This document shows positions 13,728 through 26,200 of a stretch of 64,000 bases of DNA, in pieces. The stretch comes from Haliotis asinina (lineage: Eukaryota; Mollusca; Gastropoda; Lepetellida; Haliotidae): the NCBI RefSeq assembly GCF_037392515.1, contig NC_090281.1, forward strand, positions 48,398,645 to 48,462,644, given 5' to 3'. Position 1 is the stretch's first letter, and the number at the start of each line of letters is the position of its first letter. The position numbers and the translations under genes were made by a program. Below the pieces are notes generated by a model. That model searched no databases. It worked only from the letters and a program-made list of their open reading frames with translations, and was not told the DNA's origin.

Positions 13728-14045
13728 CCTAACCGTTAGAACCGGGTTAGAATTGGTCTTCAGTAAGCCATGCTTGTCGCAAGTGGCGACTAACGGGACA
13801 GGCTCGCTGACTTCGTTGACATATGTCATTGTATCCCAACTGTGTAGGTCGATGCTAATGCCGTTGATCACTAGGTTGTCTGCACCAGTTTGTTTGTTGT
13901 ATTAAACTGTATACAAACGTTTTCCAGCTATATGACTTTGCTTTGAAAATCATCAGCAATTGACATCATGGCCATGGATTTACCCATTTGTTATACGATG
14001 ACATGTGTCAACCAAGTCAGCGAACCTGAACGGGATCGGGTGGTG
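13728..14045. mobile_element. SINE fragments, opposed
   Basis: 13728-13890 (+) holds GGTTAGAATTGGTCTTCAG and GCGACTAACGGGACAG. 13975-14045 holds GTCAACCAAGTCAGCGAACC in the other orientation, so two partial copies abut. Confidence 0.4.
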
Positions 14046-14087
14046 AAACTCGCTGACTTGGTTGCCTTTTTGTCCTGTTATTATATG

Positions 14088-14226
14088 TAGGATCAAACAC
14101 GCCTCCGATGTTGTGGTAGCGCATGTAAACCCGCGGAGGGAAAATAGCGAGGGCCGAAAGCCCGAGGTATTTTTCCCGACTCCAAGGGTTTACATGCGCT
14201 ACCATAACCGAGGAGAAGGGTTTGAT
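14088..14226. repeat. Near-perfect hairpin (miniature inverted repeat)
   Basis: Outer arms GGTAGCGCATGTAAACCC (14115-14132) and its inverse (14186-14203) extend with mismatches to GGATCAAAC/GTTTGATCC. An inner pair GGGAAAATAGCGAGGGC / GCCCGAGGTATTTTTCCC closes on a GAAA-like loop. The whole 140 bp can fold on itself. Confidence 0.55.
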
Positions 14227-14818
14227 CCGTTGTTTAAACCGATCTGGTGAAAAATGAATAAGTGAGTAAGCAAAATAACTCGGGAAAATCAGCGTTATAG
14301 CGAATCGATTCCGTATTGGCGCGCTATAGAGAATCTAGTCGAGGTAAACTGGGTCGTGCAGTCACGGAGTGCACGTGCAGGAGTCGTCAACCACGTGGCC
14401 TAGTCGTACACTCAGCTATCATTCAATGGCAAGACGTCACTGAGAGAGGAGGGAGACGAAATTTTCCTAACTCAAACAGAAACACTGTCGGTTGCTGAAG
14501 TAGAAAATGATGAGGCTCTACTAAGCAAACGTTGAAGAACAGGTCTGCGAAATTACAGGCAAGTTCTCTTTAACTATGACAATGTTATTGGCTAATTGGA
14601 ATGATAAGTTTAGTGCAAATTTAGTACATATTGCAATATTATATTTAGAGATCATTTAATGTTTCATTTCAATTGTCTCATCGACGCTCATGGCTGAAAT
14701 ATTGCCCAAGTGGAGTTAAACAATAATTCACTCACTCAAAACTGTTATCACTAGGTTTACATAATTCAAGTAGTAAGAACATTTTCAAAATACTTAACAG
14801 TTTAAGTTTTTCTTTCAG

Positions 14819-14985
14819 GACACAAAAGTGCCGCTGTCCATACCTATAAGCGTTCCTCTGATGAACAGAAGTACGGTCTCTCGAATATCCTGACAACTAA
14901 TTATAAAAAGGCCAGAGAAGACAAAGCGAGCTGCACAGAGGAGGAAACACGGACGCTGTCTCTCCACAGGAAGAAGGAAAACTGA
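14819..14985 (+). CDS. Candidate terminal exon: tyrosine-recombinase/QRICH1-like C-terminus
   Basis: After a strong CTTTCAG acceptor the frame reads (G)HKSAAVHTYKRSSDEQK, then LSNILTTNY, a charged tail and TGA. GH followed by xYxRxSxEQ resembles the catalytic C-terminus of Crypton-type tyrosine recombinases and of the host proteins derived from them (QRICH1/ZMYM2-like). No upstream exon was identified. It may be the end of a host gene or a transposon remnant. Confidence 0.35.
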
Positions 14986-14989
14986 CCAG

Positions 14990-16200
14990 ACGAAACATTA
15001 CTTTCAATTTCTGATTGTACACGGTCAACGAGAAATAAAAGAAATACTGTTGGTTTTGTTTTTGATAGCATTCGTTCATAGTGTATACCTGTAGTTTTTA
15101 CGTCGAGGAAGACCCAGGCAAAAAATTATACATAAAGTAACAGAGGTAATTACCGAGTACCCGGGTTTTCATGTACACGTCCTTAGGACTTCCTCCAACA
15201 AAGATGCATTCGAGGTTTTCATCATGTTGGAAGGAACCCACAAGATAGAGAAATCATCTCAAGAGGTTTATAATTATAAGTTCATCTAATTACAGTTTGT
15301 GTTGTTGTGATCAGTCTGTTTCTGTGACAGTGTTAGATGAAGGCCACACTGAGTGCGTTTGTTGTTTAGACAAGCTTGAATATTCAACCAGCCGCGCGAA
15401 TATTGGCGAGTCTGAGGAGTTTATTCATTACGTATTTCTGTAAGTTATAACAGATAACGCTGTTAGGTTCTTTTGTACTGTTGACAGTCAGCAAAGAGAC
15501 AAGTGGCGATTTTACGAGCGCTTCGTTACACGCTGGTGATGGGGAAGTGAACAACGATCATGGTAATAAGCATTGTTATATAATGACATATATATATATA
15601 TTAATTACACGCACGTTTCTCTCTCACACACACATGTATATGTGTGTATGCGTGTGTGTAGACATATAGAAAGATAGATTTTTTTGGAAAAAAAAACATG
15701 CATCGTATTGAGCATTGCACCGCTACTATGAACAGTAACTGTAAAGTGCATTAATAAAATATTTTACATAATTGCAAAGTTATATGCCACTGTGAGCCAA
15801 CATCACATTTATATACCACTGTAAGTAAACAGACAGTTATATACCATTGTAAGCTGCCAGCAGTTCACCAATTCTCTGTAAAGTGGAGCCAACAGCCAAA
15901 TATATTAATAATACATCAAGTTAAAATCAAGAATACGTCTCGTGACAATGCAGGCATCTTTTTTTGTTTTGTAATCAACTTGATTTCTGTAACAAATCAA
16001 TTAATACAGATTAAGAAACCATAAATGTAATTGCAGTAATGTTGATATTCCCTTTCAAACAGTATCACCTGTCTCCATCAAAAGTAATGACAGTTGGTGG
16101 GATACAGCTTTTTAACTTTGAAAAAAATACAAGAAGATAATAAAGGAGAGCAAAGTGAGAGCAAGAATCAGGTACCGATCAAGCACAGCTCGGAAGGAGA
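14990..16200. other. No recognisable gene
   Basis: Unique sequence with the microsatellites at 15578-15660. The bases below 16225 may be diverged sequence downstream of the pseudogene exon. Confidence 0.4.
15578..15660. repeat. TA, CA and GT microsatellites
   Basis: (TA)n, CACACACA and GTGTATGCGTGTG in succession. Confidence 0.8.
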
Positions 16201-16224
16201 TCAACCTGAGCAGAGTTTAAGGAG

Positions 16225-16645
16225 GACCACATTTCAGTTCAGTGTCAAAAGCGAGCCGCATTGATGGACCGTTCCGCCGTACTTCTTTATGAGGATTATA
16301 ATATCCAACTTGACTAGGGTCAGCAGCAGTTGGTCCTGTAACAGCTGCGGTTGGCAGTGGAACGGTAGCGCTTGGCCCTGGAACAGCAGTGATTTGCCCT
16401 AAAACATCTGCAGTTGGCCCTGGAACAGCAGGGGTTGGGCCCGAGAAAGCTGCAGCTGCTGGTTGACCAATAGATGGAGACTGGCGTGGAGCAGGCACTG
16501 ACGCAGGAGCTGCTGGGTTAGTGTTCAGACCTGTAGGAGAGCCTACAATTCCTTTGTTTGCAGCCGGCAAATTTATCTAGAAGGCAGCACAGCTGGCCCA
16601 ACAAATTATCATTCCAAGAAGGTAAGTGACCAATTTCCCTGCCCT
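16225..16645 (-). pseudogene. Dead exon 1 of a third family member
   Basis: Homologous to exon 1 of genes A and B: SCAAF, INLP, NKGIVGS, GLNTNPAAPA and PSIGQPAAAA are readable in one frame. The start codon position reads AGG (16645-16643) and a Lys codon after the signal peptide has become TAG (16579-16577). Homology fades before the eight-cysteine module, and no sushi, mucin or CTLD exon follows downstream on this strand. The upstream bases up to about 16770, including the conserved CCTTGAACAG just before the start and a CATATAATGTATA stretch, also match gene A. So this is a truncated duplicate, promoter included, not a retrocopy. Confidence 0.75.
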
Positions 16646-16917
16646 ATTGGTTATCTGTTCAAGGACATTTAGAAGTTTCGGTGTTTTCTTTAAGACACAC
16701 AAACCCTTACGTAATGCAGTTAGGTATACATTATATGGGACAAGTTGAGAGACACACCTGATATCACACGTGAAGGGTTGTGTTTAATCCAAACTTAAGG
16801 CATGCGATCACCATTTCATGTTTTGACATAAAGATAGTGGCTCACAATCTCTTCCACGTGCAATATCAGGTTTGAAATCCGATACTTGAAGATTACAATG
16901 CACTCGTATTTCTATCC

Positions 16918-17165
16918 GTTAATATTCCAGCTATGTGGCGACGGTCTGTAAAGAATCCAGTCTGGACCCGACAATCCAGTCATCAATATTATGGACACTG
17001 ACGAAGGGTACGATGACATGCGTCAACCAAAAACGCGTTGACCTAAAACAATTTGGGACTGCTCCTTGCGATGAGCATTGGTTCCTGAAGATCATTTCTG
17101 ACCCAGATCTTCACTTGGAGACAAGCATGTCTTGCTGAACATCAGTTCTAACTCGTATCTTCACG
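16918..17165 (-). mobile_element. SINE, long family, decayed
   Basis: AATATTCCAGCTATGTGGCG, AGTCTGGACCCGACAATCCA and GATGACATGCGTCAACC can be read; the tail is missing. Confidence 0.45.
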
Positions 17166-17179
17166 CAATGTGATAATGC

Positions 17180-19540
17180 TCTGTTCCCTAACCGCGGAAC
17201 CTCTCTCAAACACAAGGCAAAAGTAAATAAGGTGCTCACTTAATAGAAAACAAATCGTGAAAATGTGGATCAAGTCCAAGGTGATGTTTGTAACAATGTG
17301 TCAAAAATCAAGAAATGTGAATCCTTTCACAGCTTTAGAAAGAACTGCAATGAACTTGTTAAGAAATCTTCAGCAATAGACGCAAACTGACTTATTAAAC
17401 CCATGGACTCGAACTGCTGAAACAGAAGGCATTTGTTTCCACAGTATTATTATCTAAGAACGAGGGGTATGACGCACTTTGAAATCTTGGTAAAACGAGC
17501 ATGTTCGATAGCATCTCGTGGAATGTAACCACCAATGAGCTTTTGGAACATTGCTCGGCATGGAAGGAAAGTTGACTATTGGGAAGTTGAAATATCCCTT
17601 TTGTTACACCACCTTGCCACTCTTAATCTTCATCCGTAGAAGGGTAGAACCTTTGATTTCAACGGGAACTCCTGTTTCCTGCGTCAGTGTCTTATGATGA
17701 ACTTATATACAGATGTAATGACTAGTAAGGAACTCCAGAATTTCACATGTACTGTAGTCTCGGCACGTTTTACGTGGCATTTTGTTTATTTCAGTGTTGC
17801 CAAGTAGTCCTGAACCCATGAAGAAAGACATGCCCGTGGTCAACCCATTTCTTGAATAGTTCTCCATAGATTAGGGATGACATAATATTTAAGTCAACTG
17901 AGACATTGATCTGCAAAGTTAAAAATTCAAATGCTTTTATATACATGAGCCTGATCTTTTTCTGAGTCAGCTGTTTTGTATGCAAATATTCTGGAGTATT
18001 TTTGTCAACGCAATGTGGCAGCAGGCTACATCATCTGTTCGAGGATATGACAACGGGGAGCGTCAGTTCAGTATCTTAGGTTGCAGCCACAAGAAGCATC
18101 AAAGTTGTTTGTAACCTACTTCCAAATATAAAAATATTGCAGTTGGCTTTCAATAATACACTAGACTGCTACAGAAGGAACAACCCGTTAAGGTCCGGGG
18201 TAGAATAGGCCTTCAGCAACCCATGTTTGCCTTAGGGGGTGACTCTGCTTGTCGCAAGAGGCGACTAACGGGATCGGGTGGCAAGGCTCACAGACTTGGT
18301 CGGCACACGTCATCGGTTCCCAGTTGCGCAGATCAATGCTCATGCTGTTGATCACTAGAATTGTCTGGTCCAGACTCGATTATTTACAGACCGCCGCCAT
18401 ATAGCTGCAATATTGTTGAGTGCAGCGTAAAACTATAAACTCACTCACTCACTACAAAAGGAGACACGAGGCTACCACAGCACAAAGCCAGTGGTTGGAA
18501 AAAGACTTTATAGGTGTGACGTTGTTCACCAGGGCATCAGACGTTACTGATATCCAACAATGAATATTTAGTGGAGGTGTTGACATTTTCTTTTTCACTT
18601 TTTTTTTCACTTTTTGTACAAAGTCAGTGCAAAAGGTCCACTGTTTCCAAACATTTCCAGTAATTTTGGTATTCGTCTTTCATATGTACAAATGATGAAA
18701 TAACAAAATAGATAAGATCTTCACGAAGACCAAAATTGTAGAAATGACGGTACACTGCAATTTATCTTCGAGGTTTCTTCGAGGTGTTCAGATGTTGATT
18801 GTCGTCACTGAAACTTAAAACAAGAGATTGAACACGAAAGGAAAGCATTGGACAATCAGAAGATGAAGCAAAGATGTTCCCTTGAAGAAGAAATGTGTGA
18901 TATAGTTGGATATAACGGCATAACGCGTCAGCCAATAATAAACTGGGTATATTCTGACAAAGGACTCTCATGATTTCTTAAACGTACAGTATGCACTTTC
19001 AGCGGTGCAATATTTTCCCCGTTAGAAAGCAAATATTTCTCTCTAGACATATCACATAATTATTTTAGCATGCCCCACGAAGCTTCGTATTTCATAGTCT
19101 ACAGACACGTTTTCATATTCCTGTTGCAAAACAAAGGTTCATATAACCAAGGTTCCCTACTTAATCCGTGGAACCATATTCACTAGGCAAGTACAGATTC
19201 ACTCTGATAATAAATCTATGGTGACTAGCGCCCAATCCGAAAAGCAGAAACCTGACCACTTTCTACCAACATTTGACAGGCACACTCTGACACTTCTCAT
19301 CTATATTCAATGGAAATGGATCAAAGAGATATGGAACATTAATCATAAGCTCTGATTGCACTTGGACAACCAATGGGTATACATGCATTTTCCCTTTCCA
19401 TGTCTATCATTATTGATGTAACAAAATTATTCAAAAATTAACCTGTGCAGAGTTGGTATCCAGCGCGAGTTAGTCATTGTAGACTTCGGTGAACATATGA
19501 GGTTTTAGCAATTATTTGAACGTGCTTGTTTCATTTGTCG
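17180..19540. other. Unique sequence around one SINE
   Basis: Only the SINE at 18178-18450 is recognised. Open frames (such as 17791-17985) lack motifs. Confidence 0.4.
18178..18450 (+). mobile_element. SINE, long family
   Basis: CCGGGGTAGAATAGGCC, GGCGACTAACGGGATCGGGT, GACTCGATTATTTACAGACC and an ACTCACTCACTCACT end. Confidence 0.6.
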
Positions 19541-19559
19541 AGTGGATGTGAGTTGGTAT

Positions 19560-19790
19560 CGTTTTCCACAGATGTGGCCCGATGTCTGAAAGGTCCAATA
19601 TCCATGTTTTTGAATATGACGTTAGAGACGGCATTGATCCTCTGATCGTGCTGATCGTAGATATACAAGATCAACTCTATAACATGGTGCCAGTCCATTG
19701 AACATTTCATGCAGGAGTTTCACTCCTCGCACAGTAGTATTCCTGCGGCTGATCAACAAGAAGAGCATCGATCAGTTTGAATACGATACA
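19560..19790 (-). mobile_element. Possible LINE 3' ORF remnant
   Basis: The - strand frame holds GVKLLHEMFNGLAPCYRVDL, similar to the NGLAPxY segment after the RT domain of CR1/jockey-type LINEs, then degraded sequence. Short and disrupted. Confidence 0.35.
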
Positions 19791-20769
19791 TGCTTCGGCC
19801 AAGTCAGCGAACCTGACCACCCGATTCCCTCAGTCGCCCCTTACGACATATCATATATCGAAGCTCTTCTTCTATTTTCAAGCTTAATCAGATGTACAAT
19901 ACATTTCCATACATTTTCTTGTTTGGGATATATGCGTTTCTTTTTATTGAAGAGTATATTTTATCTAATGCTAACATATGTTCTTGATCCATATCACATA
20001 ATTATATAAGGAACGGTACATAACCCAGGAATCATTCTCGCAAGGCACTTCGAGTTTCGTCCTGATATTTCTGTGGTAATCAGCGCCCAATCTGTGCTCG
20101 TAACGTTCGGGAGCATACACCAAAGACCCCCTTCCTTCCATCAACATGAATCTCGATCTAGCATGACGCGGTACATGTGGACCAGTATTAAGTACGTATG
20201 GACCAATCGGATGTAGAGAATGTATCACAAGCTCTGATCGTTATTGCACTTTTTACGTAATAAATGGACAGGGACACTTTATCACCTTCGATCTTTTCAT
20301 GGAATTAGTATCATGCGGATTGGCCTAAATAACATTCGATTCAGAAGAAAAAACATGTTTAAGTGAATAAAAGCATTTGATGTTTCAACTTGGCACATCA
20401 CAGTCTCAAACGATTTAAACAAACTCCCATCCCCTGATCCACCGAGAATTAGTTATGGAACGTGGTGATCATCGATAAACCTTTGTCACTGGTTCATTGG
20501 TTTTCAACTATTTGTCAACACTGAAATCCAGTGTGTCGTGGCAAGTAATAGCAAACCATGGTTATTTAATTTGCTTCGTCATCGTTAGAATGCGTGTCAT
20601 TTTGGATGACTGGCGCCATCAATACAAGGCATTCTGACTTTAGGTCAAATATATCGATGGGCAAAGGAAACTGATTACCTGGTGTTGTGGCTCATAAAGA
20701 AAACACTATATATAATACTGTCTGTTATACAAAAGTTAACTATTTGCTAAGCAAGAAACAGAATCACCA

Positions 20770-21640
20770 GTGTCCAATCGATAGTAATCTGGTCATGGAA
20801 TCAAGCATAAGAGAAGTAGGGTCAAAATGAAATGCTGTTGAATCACGTTTTGGCCAGTGCAATACGTTGATGTTCGCGTTGTTGAACTAATCGTTTACGA
20901 GCCTGGAAGCATGTGGGCATGCACTGTCCTGTTCCAAATCAAACCCATCGGCTATTGATGCACAAATGGTAACACAAGACTTTGTATCTTTGAGCAGTCA
21001 AATTTCTGTGAAGTTGTGTTCTCTGCAGGCCATAAATCCCGCCCCTTACCATAACATCGTATCTACCAAAAGGAAGCCCCTCTTTGACACAGTTTGGCGT
21101 CAGTCGTTCACCCCTACGTTTGTAAATACATTTCGGAGCATGCTGAACGGAGTTTGTCTGTAAACAGAACTCTCTCCCAATCAGGTCGCTGCCACCGCCG
21201 TACAGTTCGAGTCCACTGTAACCTGCGTTGACAGTGTTGACGGGTAAATGACATTCCATGGAACGGATAGTGACTTCTAGTGCCCGCCATACGGAGACGT
21301 CGCAGTACGGTTCTTCTGCTGATGCATATTTCAAGACCGTCGCAACTGTTGACGTCGCCGTGACGTATCTGTTCCCCAGGTATATTCACCTGACGTTACG
21401 GTCTTCAGCTGGCGTTTTAACCCTTGGTCTTCCCGTTCTTGGACGGTCTTGTGTATGACCTGACCTTTGGTAACGGCTCAACAAGTTGCTGATGGTTGCT
21501 TGGCTGTGACGTTGTGAGGTCCCTATATCTGCCATACCAATGGATCTGTCACGTTCGGCTTGAAAGACGTTACAATTTGAGAATAGCCATAGAAGATTTG
21601 GTCTGACTCGAAATAGTTTTTTTCCAGTTTTAGTTAAGGG
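20770..21640 (-). mobile_element. Tc1-like transposase relic
   Basis: From about 21600 downward: an HTH region (MADIGTSQRHSQATISNLLS), a GHTQDRPRTGRPRVKT linker, RRLRMAGTRSHYP, WERVLFTDKLR (first Asp region), QDSACPHASRLVND (second Asp) and NINVLHWP. Frameshifts and stops break the frame in several places, and the final EHxWD block is lost. Confidence 0.65.
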
Positions 21641-21867
21641 GAGGAGGGAGTGTGGGGCATGTGCTATGTAATTATATACTGCCAAATTTTCATTATACAT
21701 TGTAATTCGTTTCGTTATGTATCTGTATCGAGTATCTCTGCTCCTTTGTAAGTTGCTGCTCTGTGAATAACATAATCGCTTGACTTTATTATTATTACCG
21801 CTATTATTTTATTAATGTCAATGACAGTTTTATAATTTTGATGTTTGGTGAAAACTGAGAATTCGTA

Positions 21868-22050
21868 AAGATGCGGGTTAAAATAGATCTTCAGCAACCC
21901 ATGCTTGTCACCTTGAGAAGATCCGGAGGTATTGTTCTTCATATGTTCATCGTAAGAGGTAGTTCCGAACTGCCCATGCCGTTGATCACTAGACTGTCTG
22001 GTCCAGACTCGACTTTATTACTGACTGTTGCCATATAGCTGGATTAAGTG
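21868..22050 (+). mobile_element. SINE, long family, decayed
   Basis: ATGCGGGTTAAAATAG, TTCAGCAACCCATGCTTG and TCTGGTCCAGACTCGA in order. Confidence 0.4.
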
Positions 22051-22403
22051 TAAAGTTCAAATGTGCACGTGGACGGTAGTGTGCCTGGTTCCCGTTTCGA
22101 TAAACATCAAACACACAAACAAAACTGAGAAACTGACATGCCTGGATAATTCCGCAGTCTTATAACTGGAGACGGATACCGAGTATATTGTAATCTTTAA
22201 GTATCGAGTTCAAAACTTGATATACTGCATGTGAAAGAGAGTCTGACGTTGTACCTTCTATCTATATGTCAAAAATCAAACGGATAAAGTATCACATGTT
22301 TTAAGATTGGAGTAAGGCTATCGTAAGTATTTTGTTCCAAACATAATCCTTAACGTGCGATACAATCGTTCACAATCTGTCTATCGACTTGTTCCATATA
22401 ATG

Positions 22404-22411
22404 TATATATA
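22404..22411 (+). promoter_or_regulatory. Putative TATA box of gene A
   Basis: TATATATA about 105 bp upstream of the ATG, inside a stretch (from about 22380) also recognisable upstream of the pseudogene copy. Gene B has TATAAATA at a like distance. Position and sequence only; no initiator was identified. Confidence 0.4.
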
Positions 22412-22516
22412 CACTGTCATACGTTCATTCAAACCCATTTAGGAGAGACGAACAATGACTTGTGTGTATTATAGAAAACACAGAGACTTCTAAACGTCCT
22501 TAAACAGACAACAAAT

Positions 22517-23267
22517 ATGGCAGGGAGATTTCTCACTTACACTCTCGGAGTGATACTGTGTTGTGCCAGCTGTGCTGCCTTCAAGATAAATTTGCCTACT
22601 TTAAACAAGGGAACTGTTGGCTCTCTTACAAGTCTGAACACTAACCTAGCAGCTCCTGCTCCAATGCCTGCTCCACTCGTGTCTCCATCTATTGGACATC
22701 CAGCAGCTGCTCCAAGTCCATCAGCAGTTGTCCCGAGCCCAACCGCAGCTATTCCAGGGCCAATCGCTGCTGTTCAAGGGCCAACTGCAGATGTCCAACT
22801 TCCAGTCGCTGCTGTCCCGAGCCCCACTGCTTCTGCTTCACAACCATCAGGGGGTGGAGCTCCGCCATCGCTTGGTTCTTTAAATCTGCTTTCAGCAGTG
22901 ATCAAAAAGAAGCGGGATATCTTCAAAGACGTTGACTTCGAAATTTCACCAAGTGCCTTTGGGTTAGATTTCAATATCCTAAAGGGCAAAACTCAGACTG
23001 GGCTGACACAGTTAAACTGTGGGAAGAACTGCATAGACACGGCCGACTGTGTGATGGTTCTACACTGTCAAATGGAAACTAGTCCACCAGTGACAACAGC
23101 GGCGCCTTGTGTGTTTAAGATAGGACAGCCACCATGTCAGTTTAGTGCAGGTGCTGGTAAGTCCAGAACGAGCATTTCCGAGAAGTGTCACTTCTTCAGC
23201 AAGACACCCACACAAAAGGCGTTGGATTATGATGACTGGGGAATCAACTGTACGTACGCCGTTCACC
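22517..23267 (+). CDS. Gene A exon 1: signal peptide, Pro/Ala-rich region, eight-Cys module
   Basis: 751 bp from ATG 22517 to the donor GTAAGT at 23268, coding 250 residues plus one base. The start matches the aligned start of gene B, whose first exon has exactly the same length. Residues 1-21 are a hydrophobic signal peptide, followed by a Pro/Ala-rich stretch with PSPTAA/PGPIAA-type repeats. A basic KKKR run (130-133) could be a furin-like cleavage site. Eight cysteines follow (168, 172, 178, 184, 198, 207, 224, 245), all conserved in B. Spacing and the final C-x-F...C-x-Y pattern loosely recall PAN/apple domains, but the family is not certain. Confidence 0.85.
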
Positions 23268-26200
23268 GTAAGTGTAACTGTGTTAGATGTGCCGAATGCA
23301 TTGAGCAGTACAGAGTTAGTGAGTTCAGTTTTAAACCACTTTTAGCAATATTCCAGCAATATCACAGGTCTTTCAAGTCGTATCAGAGCCTGTCAGTTTG
23401 ATATTGGAGGATGCTGTTATTAGACTAGTGTACAACCAAGAGCATGGTATACATGCAACAAATCTGGAACAATGTTTCTGACCAGGGGGCAACTCAGTAC
23501 AGCAAAAATTGCTAAAACATTGCCACATGTGCCTCCTAAGTAGTCTTAATATTCTCCACTTTTTGCACAGTATGACTTTTCTTTTAATATGATAAAAAAA
23601 ATCCTAAATGAAATAGACGCCGGTCTTCTTTTTCTTTCTTTCTTTCTGTCTTTTTTCTTTTTTTTAAACACACAAGGGGAAAACAGTGATCTTAAGCATT
23701 TTTGAAATCTTAGTTCGGACAGATTTCATTGGCATCATTGACTTTTTGGCATTTTGTTTAGGTGGCGATGCAACATTCACTTTAGATGAAAGTGATCTTT
23801 TGTTAGAGCCTAAGTGTTAAGAGAACATATGCCCTACATTCTGATACAACTGAACCATAACTACTTTGGGCGGTGTGCACAATAAATTTCAACTTACGTA
23901 CATTACATTGAAAGTGACAAATTATGTACATTCATTGCAGAGTCTAAATCTAGGGTATCCGTATTCCACTGAATCCGTTAAAGTATATTGAAGCAGTTCG
24001 TTTACCTTTTTAAGAAACGACCTTTTTCATGAGTATCTTAAAAACCCTTTATTTACTTCTTATAATGTCAACATTAAAACAAAAACGTCAGACCATAGCA
24101 ATGATTATTTATTTTTCCCGGAGTACTAAGATTGGCACCGAAGGTTGACATGTAAATAGAAGCGCCTGTAATCAGCGTTCGGCGTTCGGCGTATAGTTCA
24201 TTTACACTGTACCAAAACCCCTTACAGAATGAAAAGTATTACAAATAAACATAGAAAGGTGCAACTGAAAAGGACAAGTCATGTGAAGGATTTACCTCTT
24301 ACCATTACATTTGGGCGCATGGGAGGTTAATGAATATCAGTGCTGAACTGCAAACTTTGAATCATCTGCTATTGATGTTTCACTGGCACAAGGTCTCCGT
24401 CACGACAAAGTGAAGAAACTGATTCATTCTGCCACGCTTGAATTAGGAAGAACAGTATGAAGAAATATTCCCAGTTCAAAAAGAAACCTGGACCATCTGG
24501 TGGCATCGTTTCCTCATTAAGATGTCCCAGCAAATGTTACGTTGTCAGTTTAATCTAAAGATTTATGATCCCAATTTTTAGTCCAGTTCTTTGACCTCTG
24601 CCTGTAACTGCCCAGAACTGGTTCATCAGCAGTCAAACTAGGAAGATTTTAGTACTCTTCCTTGTTCATTGAGAGAGAATGAGAGAATTCTTGTCAAAAG
24701 AATGATGCATGAAAGGCCTTTCATATCATAGTTGAATCATTCTCAAAAGACATTTTTCCCCAGCAAGAGACGGGATGTGCATCTATACACAAAGGACAAT
24801 TTCCCTGAATGTCTTTGGCACAATTTCCAGTTCCATGCAAAGTGTTTAACAAATCTGCTCCGGAAACGACCAAGACTCTCACTTTCACATGTCAATTGGT
24901 TTGAGATTGATCTGCACAGCTATGTTTAGAATTGCTCACCATGGTCAGTTTCATAATTCTGCTACAAACAATACAGCAACCGTCGTTTAAAATAAAATAA
25001 AATCCGAAAGTGAATTTGTCCAACATGATGAATAACAATATCTTTGACACTAAAATGATAACAGATTTCATATTCTTGGTGTTTTCAACATATATTGTCT
25101 TGATTGTTAAAATCCTTTTGTCTTGTATCACCAGATCCAAATTGCAGAGACCCTAAAGAGATTCCCGAGACCTGGAAGCCAGCTATACGACGTCCGGCAT
25201 TCAGTGAGAACAGCTCGGTTGTGATACACTACGAGTGCAAAGAAGGCTATGCGGCTGATGGTGTTGGCGTCCTTATTGCAACCTGCCATATGGATGGAAA
25301 GGTGGATCTGAAAGAAGATTACAAATGTATCAGTATGTTTATATCTTTTTGCTTTTATCTTTTTGAAGTTAGATCTTCATGTTTTCATGAAACATTTTCT
25401 GCTGAAAACTTTGGCATGTGTCCTTCTGTGAGCAGGGTACGATTTCGTTCAGATCAATATATGTGAGCAGTCTAAGGCAGGTTCACACTTATCTGTGGGA
25501 TTTCCAACAGGTCCAGCACGTGTTACAAGTCAACGGCGTATCCAATTTGCCATGATGGCACATCGAGTAGCTGATCGAACATTTAAAGTTGTGATGATGT
25601 AATACACGAATTTTGAACGGTAAAGGCAACGTATCTAAAATTATGTTCAACGGTATTTTCACTTGAAAGAGTCAGAACAAGATAACTTAAGAAAGGCTAA
25701 ACTCGGAAGATGGAACAGAATATGGCCATGGCAGTAAATGCATCAATGTGTAATAATGGATTCTTTTTCAGTATTACTGTCAATAATTGCAGAATCTCAA
25801 TCTGAAAGTGATGCTCCAGCTCCAAGCCCAGCACCTTTACTCCCATTTCTACCGGGGCCTCCAATAATGTTGACGAATCCTGGTTTTGGTGGCTTCAACC
25901 AAAGACCTGCATATACCCCTGCTCCGACAACCAAAACTACTGCAACACCTGCTCCAGCAACCAAAACTACTGCAACACCTTCTCCAACAACCAAAACTAC
26001 TGCTACCCCTGCTCCAACAACCAAAACTACTGCAACCTCTGCTCCAGCAACCCAAACTACTGCAACCCCTGCTCCAGCAACCCAAACTACTGCAACCCCT
26101 GCTCCGACAACCAAAACTACTGCAACCCCTGCTCCAATAATCCAAACTACTGCAACCTCTGCTCCAGCAACCAAAACTACTGCAACCTCTGCTCCAGCAA

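Noticed and set aside
21258-21458. Plus-strand frames across 20.9-21.5 kb
   Set aside because: Antisense shadows of the minus-strand Tc1 relic.
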